From Marinilongibacter aquaticus (GTDB lineage: Bacteria; Bacteroidota; Bacteroidia; Cytophagales; Spirosomataceae): a DNA stretch of 64,000 nt. The DNA lies in contig NZ_CP083757.1 in NCBI RefSeq assembly GCF_020149935.1, forward strand, positions 1,302,001 to 1,366,000, read 5' to 3'. A model generated the notes under the pieces. It saw nothing but the letters and a program-made list of their open reading frames with translations, searched no databases and was not told where the DNA came from. Below are positions 8,366 through 17,442 of the stretch, piece by piece. The stretch's first letter is position 1. Each line of letters opens with the position of its first letter. Position numbers and translations under genes: made by a program.

Positions 8366-8409
8366 GCCAGCTGCTCCGTCACTATTTTCGATGTCAGGTC
8401 AATAGTTGA

Positions 8410-8450
8410 AAACCCTGCTTCCGTTTACCAAAGGAAGTGGGGTTTCTTTC
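8410..8450 (+). terminator. Probable Rho-independent terminator
   Basis: Arms AAACCCTGCTTCC and GGAAGTGGGGTTT pair over 13 positions, two of them G-U, around a 10-nt loop, followed by TTTCTTTC. It sits 45 nt after the DUF2892 stop. Confidence 0.55.
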
Positions 8451-8631
8451 TTGCGAAACGTACTGTGCAAGGCCAAATCCACAATCAAAATACGGGCCAA
8501 AGCACATTAACGACAGAAAGCAAAGAAATGTAGACCAAGGCAGTTTCTCAAGACTTTGAAACTTTGATTTAAATCGCCCTTTAACCAAAGGATAATGCCC
8601 TTTTCATTCTTTCAAAGCCAAATTCTTTCTT

Positions 8632-8639
8632 TATTTTTG
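8632..8639 (+). promoter_or_regulatory. Bacteroidota -7 element TATTTTTG
   Basis: Exact match to TAnnTTTG, 33 nt before the ThuA/PQQ gene. No convincing -33 TTTG lies at the usual distance, so this is tentative. Confidence 0.35.
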
Positions 8640-8671
8640 AGGGTTTCATTTTAATCATATCAACCTAAACC

Positions 8672-11600
8672 ATGTGCAAAAAAACACTGTTGGTCGTGCT
8701 CTCCCTGCTCACGACACTATCCTTTGGCTTTGCCCAACAAAAGAAGGTGCTCGTTTTCTCGAAAACGGCGGGCTTTCGCCACTCTTCGATTGAAGCGGGT
8801 ATCGAGTTCTTCAAAAAATTAGGCCAAAAGGACAATATAGCTTTTACTTTTTCTGAGAATGCCGACGACATCAACGAAAAAAATCTAAAACAATTCAATG
8901 CGGTTGTCTTTCTCAACACCACCGGCGATATCCTGAATGGTGTGCAGCAAGCCGATTTCGAACGCTACATTCAAGCGGGCGGTGGGCTAATGGGCATTCA
9001 CGCGGCCGCCGATACAGAATACGGCTGGCCTTGGTACAATAAACTGATTGGAGGCTGGTTTGCTTCGCACCCCGGCGGAGATGTATCGAATGTACAAAAC
9101 GGCAAAATGACCGTACACATTCAAGATCACCCCAGCACAAAGCACCTGCCCAAAACTTTTGAAAGAAAGGACGAATTCTACGATTTCAAATCTTTCCAAA
9201 AAGACTTGGTGAATGTACTCATCACGGTAGACGAAAAATCGTACAAAAAAGGCAAAATGGGCGATTTTCACCCAATGGCTTGGTATCACGATTACGACGG
9301 CGGAAAAGTATTTTACACCAATTTTGGCCATGTAGAATCGACCTTCGAAACGGAAGCCGATATGCAAAAGCATATGGAAGAGGGGCTGAAATCGGTTTTG
9401 GCCGATCATTTGGATTACAGCAAATCCCATACCAAACAAGTACCCGAAGAAAATCGCTTTGTAAAAACCACTTTGGCCAGCAATTTGTACGAGCCCACCG
9501 AATTGGCCGTAATGCCCAATGGTAAAGTGATTTTGGTCGAACGCCGCGGTGGAGTAAAAGTTTGGCTTCCAGAAAGCAAAACTTTTAAAACCATCAATCA
9601 AATGCCTGTTTTCAGCACATACGAATACGGTTTGATGGGAATAGGTTTGGATCCAGACTTTGCCAAAAACAATTACGTATACCTCTATTACACGCCAAAT
9701 ACCGACGTAAAAGAAAACTATTTGTCGCGTTTCGTGTACGATCAAGAAAAGGATCAACTCGACTTATCCTCTGAAGTTGTGGTTTTGACCGTTGGAATAA
9801 AGAAAAACGAATGCTGCCACACCGGCGGTTCGATCGATTGGGATTCAAAAGGAAACCTTTATCTCTCCACGGGCGACGACACCAATCCTTTTGCTTCGGA
9901 TGGTTTCGGCCCAATGGATTTTCAAGAAGGTCGCCAAGGCTGGGATGCACTCCGTTCTTCTGGAAACACCAACGATTTAAGAGGTAAGGTACTCCGAATC
10001 AAGCCCAATCCGGACGGCACGTATTCCATTCCGCAGGGCAATTTGTATCCTGTGGGTACACCGCATACGCGTCCAGAGATTTTCGTAATGGGCTGTAGAA
10101 ACCCATACAGAATCAGTGTAGACAAACACACCGACAACCTGTTTTGGGGCGATGTAGGACCAGATGCTGGAAAACCAAATCCAGAAAGGGGCTCGGAGGG
10201 TTTGGTTGAATTCAACCGCACAAACGAACCGGGTTTCTTCGGTTGGCCAATGATTGTCGGAAACAACAGAGCTTACAATCATTACGATTTCGCCACCCAT
10301 ACTTCCGGGCCGAAATACGATCCGGCGAAGCCAATCAACGATTCGCCAAACAACACAGGCTTGAAACAATTGCCTCCAGCTCAGGAACCTTTGATTTATT
10401 ACGGATACGGGGAATCGAAAGAATACCCTACATTCAAAGCGGGTGGTTGTAATCCGATGGCCGGTCCGGTATATTATTCTGAAGACTACAGCGATTACGA
10501 GCACAAATTCCCCGATTATTTCGACGGGAAATTCTTTGCCTACGAGTGGATTCGCGATTGGATAAACCTTGTGAGTTTTGACGCAGAAGGTAACGTTTCT
10601 TCAGTCGAACCATTTATGCCGAGCACAAAACTATGGCATCCCATGGATATGGCCTTTGCTCCAAATGGCGTGCTTTATCTCTTGGAATACGGCCCGAAAT
10701 GGAATGCCCAAAACCAAGAAGCAGCCTTGAGTGTCATCGAATTCAATCCGGGCAACCGCCCTCCATTTGTGGATATCCAGGCTGACAAAACGATAGGTGC
10801 AGCTCCTTTGACCAGTCATTTTACCGACGAAGGGACTGTCGATTACGATGGGGATAAGCTGACTTATCTTTGGGATTTTGACGGAGGTGCTCCGAACAGT
10901 ACCGAGAAAAACCCCACCGCGACTTTCAATAAAGCGGGTGTGTACAACGTAAAATTGACTGTAACCGATGCCCAAGGGGTTTCGAGCGAGAAGACATTGG
11001 AGCTTAAAGTGGGCAATGAAGTACCCGAAGTAGACATTGCGGTAAAAGGCAACCAAAGCTTTTATCTTGGCCGTGGCGACATTCAGTACAAGGTAAACGT
11101 AAAAGACAAAGAAGACGGCCGTATAGGTAAAGGAATCAACCCCAGCAATGTGGTGGTTAGCATCGATTACCTCGAAGGCTACGATAAGAATGGCGTGACG
11201 CTAGGGCATCAGCAGAACCTTACTTTCTCTAATGGCCGAAGACTAATTGAAGACGGCGATTGCCTTTCTTGTCACCAAATCAATGAAAAGTCAATCGGTC
11301 CATCGTATACACAAATAGCCGAGAAATACCCCAATACCAACGCAAATGCCAGCAAATTAATCGATAAGATTATCAGTGGAGGCTCTGGCGTGTGGGGTGA
11401 AACTTCAATGGCCGCACACCCCGACCTGCCTCGTGCAGACGCCGAATCAATGGTGCGGTATATCCTTTCGATCAACGATCAAAAACCATCGTTGAAACCT
11501 GCAGGCTCTTACCATACAAATGCCGCTCAAGCAAAAAAACCTGGAGCTTATATTATTCAAGCCAGCTACATAGACAAAGGTGGCGATGTAGTGGGTTCGC

Positions 11601-12004
11601 AAACGGGCACAAGCAGCTTGGCTTTGAGAAGCCCAGAAGTGCCGGCCACAAGCTACGACGAAGCTGAAAATGCAAGCACATTTGATGTGCCCGATGTGGG
11701 CGAAGTGGTGGTAGCCAACGACAAAGGACATATCGTTTTCAAGGATATTGACCTCACAAGTATTCGCCAAATAAAGGCCAATGTGTTTAGTCGTGAAGGC
11801 CAAACAGTAGGCGGAAGCCTCGTACTGAAAGTGGACGGTGCAGAAATCGGAAAAGCAACAGTCGGTGAATCTCAAATGGGGGCCGTGCCCATCAGGTTCA
11901 AGAAAAGCCTAAAGGGCAAGCACGATTTGTACATCGAATTCGTGAATGAGAAAGCCGAAGGCAAACCTCTGTTTGGATTGGGCACACTCGATTTCGCTCA
12001 ATAG
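8672..12004 (+). CDS. Secreted ThuA / PQQ-type sugar dehydrogenase / PKD / cytochrome c fusion
   Basis: 1110 aa, exported (signal MCKKTLLVVLSLLTTLSFGFAQ). Domains in order: a ThuA-like glutamine-amidotransferase fold at about 25-245 (VLVFSKTAGFRHSSI, GGGLMGIHAA); a six-bladed glucose/sorbosone dehydrogenase propeller at about 265-690 (VILVERRGGVKVW, GLMGIGLDPDF, CCHTGGSIDWDSKGNLYLS, VMGCRNPYRISVD); a PKD domain at about 705-790 (YLWDFDGG); a cytochrome c domain with haem site C864-L-S-C867-H868; and a C-terminal beta-sandwich resembling a carbohydrate-binding module. It should oxidise a sugar or sugar derivative outside the inner membrane and pass electrons to its own haem. The substrate is unknown. 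Confidence 0.88.
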   Translation: MCKKTLLVVLSLLTTLSFGFAQQKKVLVFSKTAGFRHSSIEAGIEFFKKLGQKDNIAFTFSENADDINEKNLKQFNAVVFLNTTGDILNGVQQADFERYIQAGGGLMGIHAAADTEYGWPWYNKLIGGWFASHPGGDVSNVQNGKMTVHIQDHPSTKHLPKTFERKDEFYDFKSFQKDLVNVLITVDEKSYKKGKMGDFHPMAWYHDYDGGKVFYTNFGHVESTFETEADMQKHMEEGLKSVLADHLDYSKSHTKQVPEENRFVKTTLASNLYEPTELAVMPNGKVILVERRGGVKVWLPESKTFKTINQMPVFSTYEYGLMGIGLDPDFAKNNYVYLYYTPNTDVKENYLSRFVYDQEKDQLDLSSEVVVLTVGIKKNECCHTGGSIDWDSKGNLYLSTGDDTNPFASDGFGPMDFQEGRQGWDALRSSGNTNDLRGKVLRIKPNPDGTYSIPQGNLYPVGTPHTRPEIFVMGCRNPYRISVDKHTDNLFWGDVGPDAGKPNPERGSEGLVEFNRTNEPGFFGWPMIVGNNRAYNHYDFATHTSGPKYDPAKPINDSPNNTGLKQLPPAQEPLIYYGYGESKEYPTFKAGGCNPMAGPVYYSEDYSDYEHKFPDYFDGKFFAYEWIRDWINLVSFDAEGNVSSVEPFMPSTKLWHPMDMAFAPNGVLYLLEYGPKWNAQNQEAALSVIEFNPGNRPPFVDIQADKTIGAAPLTSHFTDEGTVDYDGDKLTYLWDFDGGAPNSTEKNPTATFNKAGVYNVKLTVTDAQGVSSEKTLELKVGNEVPEVDIAVKGNQSFYLGRGDIQYKVNVKDKEDGRIGKGINPSNVVVSIDYLEGYDKNGVTLGHQQNLTFSNGRRLIEDGDCLSCHQINEKSIGPSYTQIAEKYPNTNANASKLIDKIISGGSGVWGETSMAAHPDLPRADAESMVRYILSINDQKPSLKPAGSYHTNAAQAKKPGAYIIQASYIDKGGDVVGSQTGTSSLALRSPEVPATSYDEAENASTFDVPDVGEVVVANDKGHIVFKDIDLTSIRQIKANVFSREGQTVGGSLVLKVDGAEIGKATVGESQMGAVPIRFKKSLKGKHDLYIEFVNEKAEGKPLFGLGTLDFAQ

Positions 12005-12028
12005 GCAAAATACGCTCTGACATTTTTT

Positions 12029-12065
12029 ATCGGCCTCTGAGTTCCCTCAGGGGCCGATTTCTTTT
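12029..12065 (+). terminator. Rho-independent terminator
   Basis: Arms ATCGGCCTCTGAG and CTCAGGGGCCGAT pair over 13 positions with one G-U around loop TTCC, then TTTCTTTTA. It lies 24 nt after the ThuA/PQQ stop. Confidence 0.8.
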
Positions 12066-12112
12066 ATTGCAATGCTATTTTTCATAATTTGGAATACACA
12101 CAACTCCCAATC

Positions 12113-13048
12113 ATGAAATCCATTTTTCAACTGATCAAAAGAAATTTTGAGCTCAGCCAGCACGAAACCTATAGCGTGATCATCGGCCTGCTCAGCCTTT
12201 TCTTCATGCTCGGCCTGGCCATTGCCTTCGAGTTTTGGACCGACAAAAAACAAAATACTGTCGTTTTGCAGCCCTATTCGGCCCCAGAAAGAACTTACCA
12301 AAAGCTGAAAAGAAAGCAGACAAAAGCAGCGAAGGACAGATACTCATCCACAAAAAGCAGGAATTATCAACTGTTCGACCCCAACAAAGCTACTTTGCAA
12401 GAACTGCTCGACAACCACTTTCCAAAGTTTTTGGCCGAAAGGCTCATTCGTTTTCGTGAATCGGGTAAACAGTTCAAATACAAAGCCGAGCTTGCTACAC
12501 TTTATGGCCTCGATGAAAGTTTCTATACCGAATTGGAGCCCTATATTGATCTCCCCGAAAAGGCCGACCTTATTGCCAAGCAAGAACTGCCAATGGACAA
12601 ACCCTTTGAGCACAGATCATTTGTAAATACTAAAAAAAACGCACGCAAAGAAATTGCAGCCTTCGACATCAACCTCGCCACTTCAGAAGACTTAAAACAA
12701 GTGTATGGTATTGGAGAGGGCTTCGCCCAACGTATATTGAAATTTCGGACTGCTTTGGGCGGTTTCAATTCCATGGCACAAGTGAGCCAAACCTACGGAT
12801 TGCCCGACAGCACCTACCAAGAATTGCAGAAACACGCCTTCTTCAAAACTCCGCCACAAAAAATACACATCAATACCGTATCATACGAAGAATGGAAAAC
12901 ACCCCTACTCAAAGCTTATCAACGAAAAGCCATACTCATGTACCGTGCACAGCACGGCACATTTGAAAGCTTGGAAGACCTGCGAAAAATCAAAGTGCTA
13001 AAAGACAAAGACATCGAGGCCCTCGCTCCTTATTTGGACTTTCAATGA
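12113..13048 (+). CDS. Membrane-anchored helix-hairpin-helix (ComEA-like) protein
   Basis: About 311 aa. One hydrophobic helix near residues 20-42 (YSVIIGLLSLFFMLGLAIAFEFW) is followed by a linker and three to four HhH modules. Examples are FDPNKATLQELLDNHFPKFLAERLIRFRESG, FDINLATSEDLKQVYGIGEGFAQRILKFR, and INTVSYEEWKTPLLKAYQRKAILMYRAQHG, quoted here in shortened reading as N.A...EL...G....A..I...R repeats. HhH modules bind DNA without sequence specificity. ComEA acts in DNA uptake, but many Bacteroidota homologs have no proven role. A TTG at 12089 is an unlikely alternative start. Confidence 0.8.
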   Translation: MKSIFQLIKRNFELSQHETYSVIIGLLSLFFMLGLAIAFEFWTDKKQNTVVLQPYSAPERTYQKLKRKQTKAAKDRYSSTKSRNYQLFDPNKATLQELLDNHFPKFLAERLIRFRESGKQFKYKAELATLYGLDESFYTELEPYIDLPEKADLIAKQELPMDKPFEHRSFVNTKKNARKEIAAFDINLATSEDLKQVYGIGEGFAQRILKFRTALGGFNSMAQVSQTYGLPDSTYQELQKHAFFKTPPQKIHINTVSYEEWKTPLLKAYQRKAILMYRAQHGTFESLEDLRKIKVLKDKDIEALAPYLDFQ

Positions 13049-13051
13049 ATT

Positions 13052-13774
13052 TTAGAAGTTTGGCTTCAAGTGATACTTGCCGTAGAATTCGGTAATCACC
13101 TCAATTGCATCATCCACGCTATCGACCAAATGCAGCAAGTCCAGATCTTTTGGGCTGATGTTCCCTTCTTGATCACGCATCACATTGGCAATCCAGTCTA
13201 AAAGGCCTTTCCAATAGGGAGAACCCACCAAAACTATCGGAAAACGAGCAATTTTATCCGTTTGAATCAAGGTGAGGGCCTCGAACAGTTCATCCATTGT
13301 GCCAAAACCTCCAGGCAACACGATAAAACCCTGCGAGTATTTCATGAAACACACTTTTCGGGCAAAGAAATAATCGAAATCGATACTTTTATCCGAATCC
13401 ACATAAGCATTGGGCACTTGCTCGAAAGGCAGTTTTATGTTCAAACCTACCGACTTTCCGCCCATTTCTTTTGCTCCTTTGTTGGCCGCTTCCATAATTC
13501 CCGGGCCTCCTCCGGTAATCACACCGTAGCCTTTCGCCACCAATTTTCGGGCAATTTCGACCGTCATTTTATAATATTCATTGTCAGGTTTAGTCCGTGC
13601 CGAACCGAAAATCGAGACACAAGGCCCAATTTTCGCCAATTTATCGTAGCCTTCCACAAATTCAGCCATGGCCTTGAAAATCTGCCAGCTGTCTTCACTT
13701 TTTATCTCGTTCCAATCTTTATTCGCGAAAGCTTCTTTTATTTTCTCATCGTTTGTTTCAGTTTTCTCTGTCAT
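13052..13774 (-). CDS. TIGR00730/LOG family Rossmann-fold nucleotide hydrolase
   Basis: About 240 aa with the family signatures SIFGSART, VITGGGPGIMEAANKGA and LPGGFGTMDELFEALT. The PGGxGTxxE motif forms the catalytic site of cytokinin riboside 5'-monophosphate phosphoribohydrolases (LOG), which release adenine-type bases from nucleoside monophosphates. Bacterial members may act on AMP or related nucleotides or in nucleotide salvage. The ATG at 13774 is preferred over 13816 because the earlier segment is not conserved-looking. It is divergent from rpiB, with an 87-nt gap that must contain both promoters. Confidence 0.88.
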   Translation of the reverse strand: MTEKTETNDEKIKEAFANKDWNEIKSEDSWQIFKAMAEFVEGYDKLAKIGPCVSIFGSARTKPDNEYYKMTVEIARKLVAKGYGVITGGGPGIMEAANKGAKEMGGKSVGLNIKLPFEQVPNAYVDSDKSIDFDYFFARKVCFMKYSQGFIVLPGGFGTMDELFEALTLIQTDKIARFPIVLVGSPYWKGLLDWIANVMRDQEGNISPKDLDLLHLVDSVDDAIEVITEFYGKYHLKPNF

Positions 13775-13861
13775 TTTCGTTGATGGTTTTGTTTCAAATC
13801 GTACTTTTGTCCCCATTCAAAAAATAGGAACGATCACAAGGCTAAAAATAGAAAAACTTTT

Positions 13862-14293
13862 ATGAAAGTAGCAATTGGTGGCGACCACGCCGGATACGAA
13901 TACAAAGGCAATATCCTTAGCTGGCTTCAAGAGAAAAACTTTGTTACCGCCGACTTCGGCCCCTATACCGATGAATCTGTGGATTATCCCGACGCCGTAC
14001 ACCCACTTTGCCGTGCGATAGAGAAAGGCGATTACGAATTTGGCATTCTTATTTGCGGTTCGGGCAATGGTGTGTGCATGACCGCCAACAAGCACCAAGG
14101 CATTCGTGCCGGATTGGCCTGGGATACCGAAATTGCCCAATTGATTCGCCAACACAACAACGCCAATGTGATTTGTATCCCTGCAAGATTTACCGATCCC
14201 GATCAGGCTCTGGATCTGGTTAAGGCCTTTTTGGAAACCCCCTTTGAAGGCGGTAGACACCAAAGACGCGTGGATAAAATTGCCTGCAGCTAA
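13862..14293 (+). CDS. rpiB: Ribose 5-phosphate isomerase B
   Basis: 143 aa, normal for the RpiB/LacAB family. Seen motifs are AIGGDHAGYEYK at the N-terminus and ICGSGNGVCMTANKHQGIRAGLAWD in the middle, read as the conserved GSGxG phosphate-binding loop, followed by RQHNNANVICIPARF. It interconverts ribose 5-phosphate and ribulose 5-phosphate in the pentose phosphate pathway, in the cytoplasm. It converges with the gene at 14298 with a 4-nt gap. Confidence 0.93.
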   Translation: MKVAIGGDHAGYEYKGNILSWLQEKNFVTADFGPYTDESVDYPDAVHPLCRAIEKGDYEFGILICGSGNGVCMTANKHQGIRAGLAWDTEIAQLIRQHNNANVICIPARFTDPDQALDLVKAFLETPFEGGRHQRRVDKIACS

Positions 14294-14297
14294 AGGC

Positions 14298-15710
14298 CTA
14301 CTTTTTCAATTTGTAGACATTCGTTTGCCCTTTCATGGGCTCATAAAGACTTTCTAGACTGGGAATACGCTTGAAAATTTCAGGGAAAACCTCTGCTTTA
14401 TCCAAAATAAAAGATGGCTTTTCCCTTTCGAAATTGCCGTAAACTGAAGCTATATGCTGGTATACATCGGCCTGTTCCAATTCATTTTTGGAAACGGGCC
14501 AACTTAAGTAAACCGCACCCAATTGGGCATTGAAATAAGGAGCAATATCTTCGCCTGTCACCAAAATCTTCTGCCCTTTTGCAAATGCTGGCGTAGCCGT
14601 TTTGTCGATTCGAATGGATTGTAAATGCTCAAAACCGCGGCCCAAAAGAGGCTTCACACCTTGAAACGAAGCAAAAACCACAATGAACGCAAAGACCAAG
14701 AAAAACAACTCGGGCGTATAGGTGCCACGCATATGCAAAAACCAACCTGCGGTAAAAATGGCCAAAAACGGAACCAATGCCAACATATTGAAGGTACTCG
14801 AATCGCAGGCAAACACGTAATTTATCAAAGCAAAAACCCCATATACCACCAGGATTTGATGTTTCCGAGTCTGGAAGTTCGCGTAACGCGTGTAATTCAA
14901 TAAACGAAGAATGCCCAAAACGGCCAAAGCAACGGGAAAAGCAAAAAGCAAGATGGTGTTGATTGTCGATTGATCGAATTGAGGTCTTCGATCGAAAACC
15001 TGAAGAGCCCATTCACGGATGAATTGCTCGGCAGAGCCCGCGAAATAAAAGAAAAGCAGGGCCACAATCAAGGGCATAAAAAAGCCCAATAAAATCAAAA
15101 ACAATTGATTGGCCTTGAAGGGCGTAAAGAGGATCAGGCTCAATAAAGCCCAAAACAGAAACACGGGATAACTGTATACGAAAAGTGTGCCAATTCCAAT
15201 AAAAATACCCACTTCAAACACATACTGCGAAGTTTGCTCTCCTCTATCAATCTGCTTGAAAATGCTGTTTAGAGCGAACAAAAGAAAGGTATTTCCCATC
15301 AGAGCAGGCGACAGTTTGCAGGTGTCGAAAGACAAAGACATTACCAAAATATAAAGCAAAGCCGGCAAAAAGGTTTTCTCCAAAAGTACCCGTCGATTGT
15401 TCACCATATAATTGATGTACAAGGCCTGCAAAAAGACCAAAAAGAAAGCCAGCATTTCGGCATTGAACACATCTCTGCCAAAGAGCAAGGTCACAAAACC
15501 GTAGCTGTAGGCACTCAAAGGCCCCACATTGGTCCAAATCTCGCGATAAAGGGCTTTCCCCTCCACCAATCGCTCACCAATCAGCTGCCATTCGAGTTCG
15601 GGGGCCAAAACGGGCAAACCATGCAACATCATCGGCAGTTTAAGCAAAAGCAAAATGCCGAAAACCGTAAAGACATGAAAAAAAGTATTGAAGCGGAAAA
15701 GTGTGATCAA
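14298..15710 (-). CDS. Polytopic membrane protein of unknown function
   Basis: 470 aa with about ten hydrophobic helices spread over residues 10-360 and a soluble C-terminal domain of about 100 residues (GQKILVTGEDIAPYF, VSKNELEQADVYQHIASVYG). Between the first helices is a loop with ELEWQLIGERLVEGKALYREIW, which recalls the first periplasmic loop of GT-C-type glycosyltransferases (acidic residue followed by a basic/aromatic stretch). I do not recognise the family with certainty; a sugar or lipid transferase is possible. It is divergent from rbfA. Confidence 0.7.
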   Translation of the reverse strand: MITLFRFNTFFHVFTVFGILLLLKLPMMLHGLPVLAPELEWQLIGERLVEGKALYREIWTNVGPLSAYSYGFVTLLFGRDVFNAEMLAFFLVFLQALYINYMVNNRRVLLEKTFLPALLYILVMSLSFDTCKLSPALMGNTFLLFALNSIFKQIDRGEQTSQYVFEVGIFIGIGTLFVYSYPVFLFWALLSLILFTPFKANQLFLILLGFFMPLIVALLFFYFAGSAEQFIREWALQVFDRRPQFDQSTINTILLFAFPVALAVLGILRLLNYTRYANFQTRKHQILVVYGVFALINYVFACDSSTFNMLALVPFLAIFTAGWFLHMRGTYTPELFFLVFAFIVVFASFQGVKPLLGRGFEHLQSIRIDKTATPAFAKGQKILVTGEDIAPYFNAQLGAVYLSWPVSKNELEQADVYQHIASVYGNFEREKPSFILDKAEVFPEIFKRIPSLESLYEPMKGQTNVYKLKK

Positions 15711-15742
15711 TGGCCTTAATTCTGATTAGAGTGACAAAATTA

Positions 15743-15750
15743 TACTTTTG
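15743..15750 (+). promoter_or_regulatory. Bacteroidota -7 element TACTTTTG upstream of rbfA
   Basis: Exact TAnnTTTG in the context TATACTTTTGC, 62 nt before rbfA in the divergent gap. A -33 TTTG at the expected distance is not evident. Confidence 0.45.
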
Positions 15751-15812
15751 CACCTCGATTAACCAAAATAAAGCAGGATATTTGTAGCTTATTAGAAAAC
15801 AGCATTTTTTCA

Positions 15813-16208
15813 ATGGAAAGCAAGCGACAAAAGCAGGTTGGTAAACAAATTCAGAAAGATTTAGGCGAAATATTTCAAAAAGATTTTGCCCTCAGTTTTG
15901 ATGGAGCTTTTGTCACAATAACCGATGTGAAGGTTTCTCCCGATTTGGCCATTGCCCGTGTATACCTCAGTTTCTTGATGGCCAAAGACAAAGAAGCCGT
16001 TTTGGAAACCATTCGTGAGAACACCAAAAAAATCAGAGGAATTTTCGGGCAAAGGGCCAAAAACCAATTACGTATTGTGCCCAATTTCCAATTTTATATC
16101 GACGACTCCGCGGAATATGCTCAACATATGAATGAAGTCTTTTCTAAACTGGATATTCCGCCTGCTCCGGAAGACGACGAAGAAGACGACGACATTTATA
16201 CTCGCTAA
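15813..16208 (+). CDS. rbfA: Ribosome-binding factor A
   Basis: 131 aa with the RbfA KH-like fold: N-terminal KQRQ/VGKQIQKDLGEIFQ, VTITDVKVSPDLAIARVYLSF, and RIVPNFQFYIDDSAEYAQHMNEVF, where the P-x-[LF]-x-F-x-x-D pattern is the family hallmark. RbfA binds the 30S subunit and helps mature the 5' end of 16S rRNA. The tail is strongly acidic (PEDDEEDDDIYTR). The downstream LolE-like permease starts 9 nt later and is likely co-transcribed. Confidence 0.92.
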   Translation: MESKRQKQVGKQIQKDLGEIFQKDFALSFDGAFVTITDVKVSPDLAIARVYLSFLMAKDKEAVLETIRENTKKIRGIFGQRAKNQLRIVPNFQFYIDDSAEYAQHMNEVFSKLDIPPAPEDDEEDDDIYTR

Positions 16209-16217
16209 AAAAAGCCC

Positions 16218-17423
16218 ATGAAGCTCGCCTTTTACATTGCCAAAAAATATTTCTTTTCGAGCAAAAAAAGAGGTTTCATACACTTCATTTCCATCATATC
16301 CATGCTTGGTGTATGTTTGGGCACTGCGGCTTTGATCATTGTTTTATCGGTTTTCAATGGCCTGGAAGAACTCAATCGATCGATTTTCAAAAGCAGCGAT
16401 CCTGATATCCGTATCCAATCGACCCAGAGCAAAACGTTTGCCCAAGAGGCCATAAATTGGGCGGCACTTGAAAAAATAGAAGGCATAGACAAAACCACAA
16501 AAGTACTGGAAGACAATGCCTTGGCACGCCGAAATGAAGAACAGATGATTGTGGTGGTGAAAGGGGTAGACAGTACTTTTATTCGGCACAATCCCTTGGA
16601 AGCCAACCTGTACGATGGCGAATTGTTGTTAAAAAAGGACAGCGAGTATTTTGCCTTTGTGGCGGGTGGTGTGTACAGCACTTTGAGTTTGCAAAGTTTC
16701 AATTACCTGAGACCGCTCGAACTCTGGTATCCCAAAAACCAAAAGCTCAATGTCCTCAATCCCGAAAGCAACATCAGCACCTTGGTTCTACCTGTCTCGG
16801 GGGCTTTCGTCCTGGAGCAAGAATACGACAACATTATCTACGTTTCTCTGGAAATGATGGAAAAGTTGACTGAAATGCCAGGCCAATTGAGCAGCTTGGA
16901 CATTCAACTGACTGACGAAAAGTATACCAACCAAGTGAAAAATAAGCTTGAAAAATTGTTTCCTGAAAATTTCAGCATCAAAGATCGGGATCAACAAAAT
17001 GAAGCCTTGTATCGGGCCATAAAAATTGAAAAAATGTTCATTTTCATGGCCTTGTTATTCATTATCGGCATTGCCAGTTTCAACATCTATTTTGCCCTGA
17101 GCATGCTGGTTCTCGATAAAAAGGACGACATACAGACGCTATCCGCTTTGGGTGCCAGCAAGAAGTTGATCCGTTCTTTGTTTTTGGCCGAAGGCGGAAT
17201 CATCTCACTCACCGGGGCTCTCATTGGTCTAATTTTTGGTGTGGGCATCTGTTGGAGTCAAATGCAATACGGCTGGCTAAAAATGGGCATGGAATTCGCT
17301 TTGGTCGACGCTTACCCCATATTGTTGAAGTTTTCCGACGTTTGCCTTTCCATTTTTGGCATTTTAATCATTACCTTTCTGGCCTCGGTGTTTCCAGCCA
17401 AGAAAGCCACCCGATTTACATAA
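16218..17423 (+). CDS. LolC/LolE-type FtsX family ABC permease
   Basis: 401 aa. N-terminal AFYIAKKYFFSSKKRGFIHFISIISMLGVCLGTAALIIVLSVFNGL shows the LolC/E first helix and basic motif, given here only as the pattern IAxKY..S....FI..IS..S..G...G.AALI..LSVFNG. A periplasmic domain of about 200 residues follows, then three C-terminal helices (FMALLFIIGIASFNIYFALSML, then two more). The family extracts lipoproteins from the inner membrane together with the LolD ATPase, which is not in this window. Located between rbfA and an M1 peptidase. Confidence 0.87.
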   Translation: MKLAFYIAKKYFFSSKKRGFIHFISIISMLGVCLGTAALIIVLSVFNGLEELNRSIFKSSDPDIRIQSTQSKTFAQEAINWAALEKIEGIDKTTKVLEDNALARRNEEQMIVVVKGVDSTFIRHNPLEANLYDGELLLKKDSEYFAFVAGGVYSTLSLQSFNYLRPLELWYPKNQKLNVLNPESNISTLVLPVSGAFVLEQEYDNIIYVSLEMMEKLTEMPGQLSSLDIQLTDEKYTNQVKNKLEKLFPENFSIKDRDQQNEALYRAIKIEKMFIFMALLFIIGIASFNIYFALSMLVLDKKDDIQTLSALGASKKLIRSLFLAEGGIISLTGALIGLIFGVGICWSQMQYGWLKMGMEFALVDAYPILLKFSDVCLSIFGILIITFLASVFPAKKATRFT

Positions 17424-17442
17424 CACAATGGTGCCCGTCTCC

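Larger units (their letters stand above)
8366..8671. other. 306-nt intergenic region with terminator and promoter elements
   Basis: The gap between the DUF2892 gene and the ThuA/PQQ gene holds a hairpin at 8410-8445 and a TAnnTTTG element at 8632-8639. A 64-codon minus-strand frame (8394-8588) spans the terminator and lacks protein-like character, so no gene is called. Confidence 0.6.
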
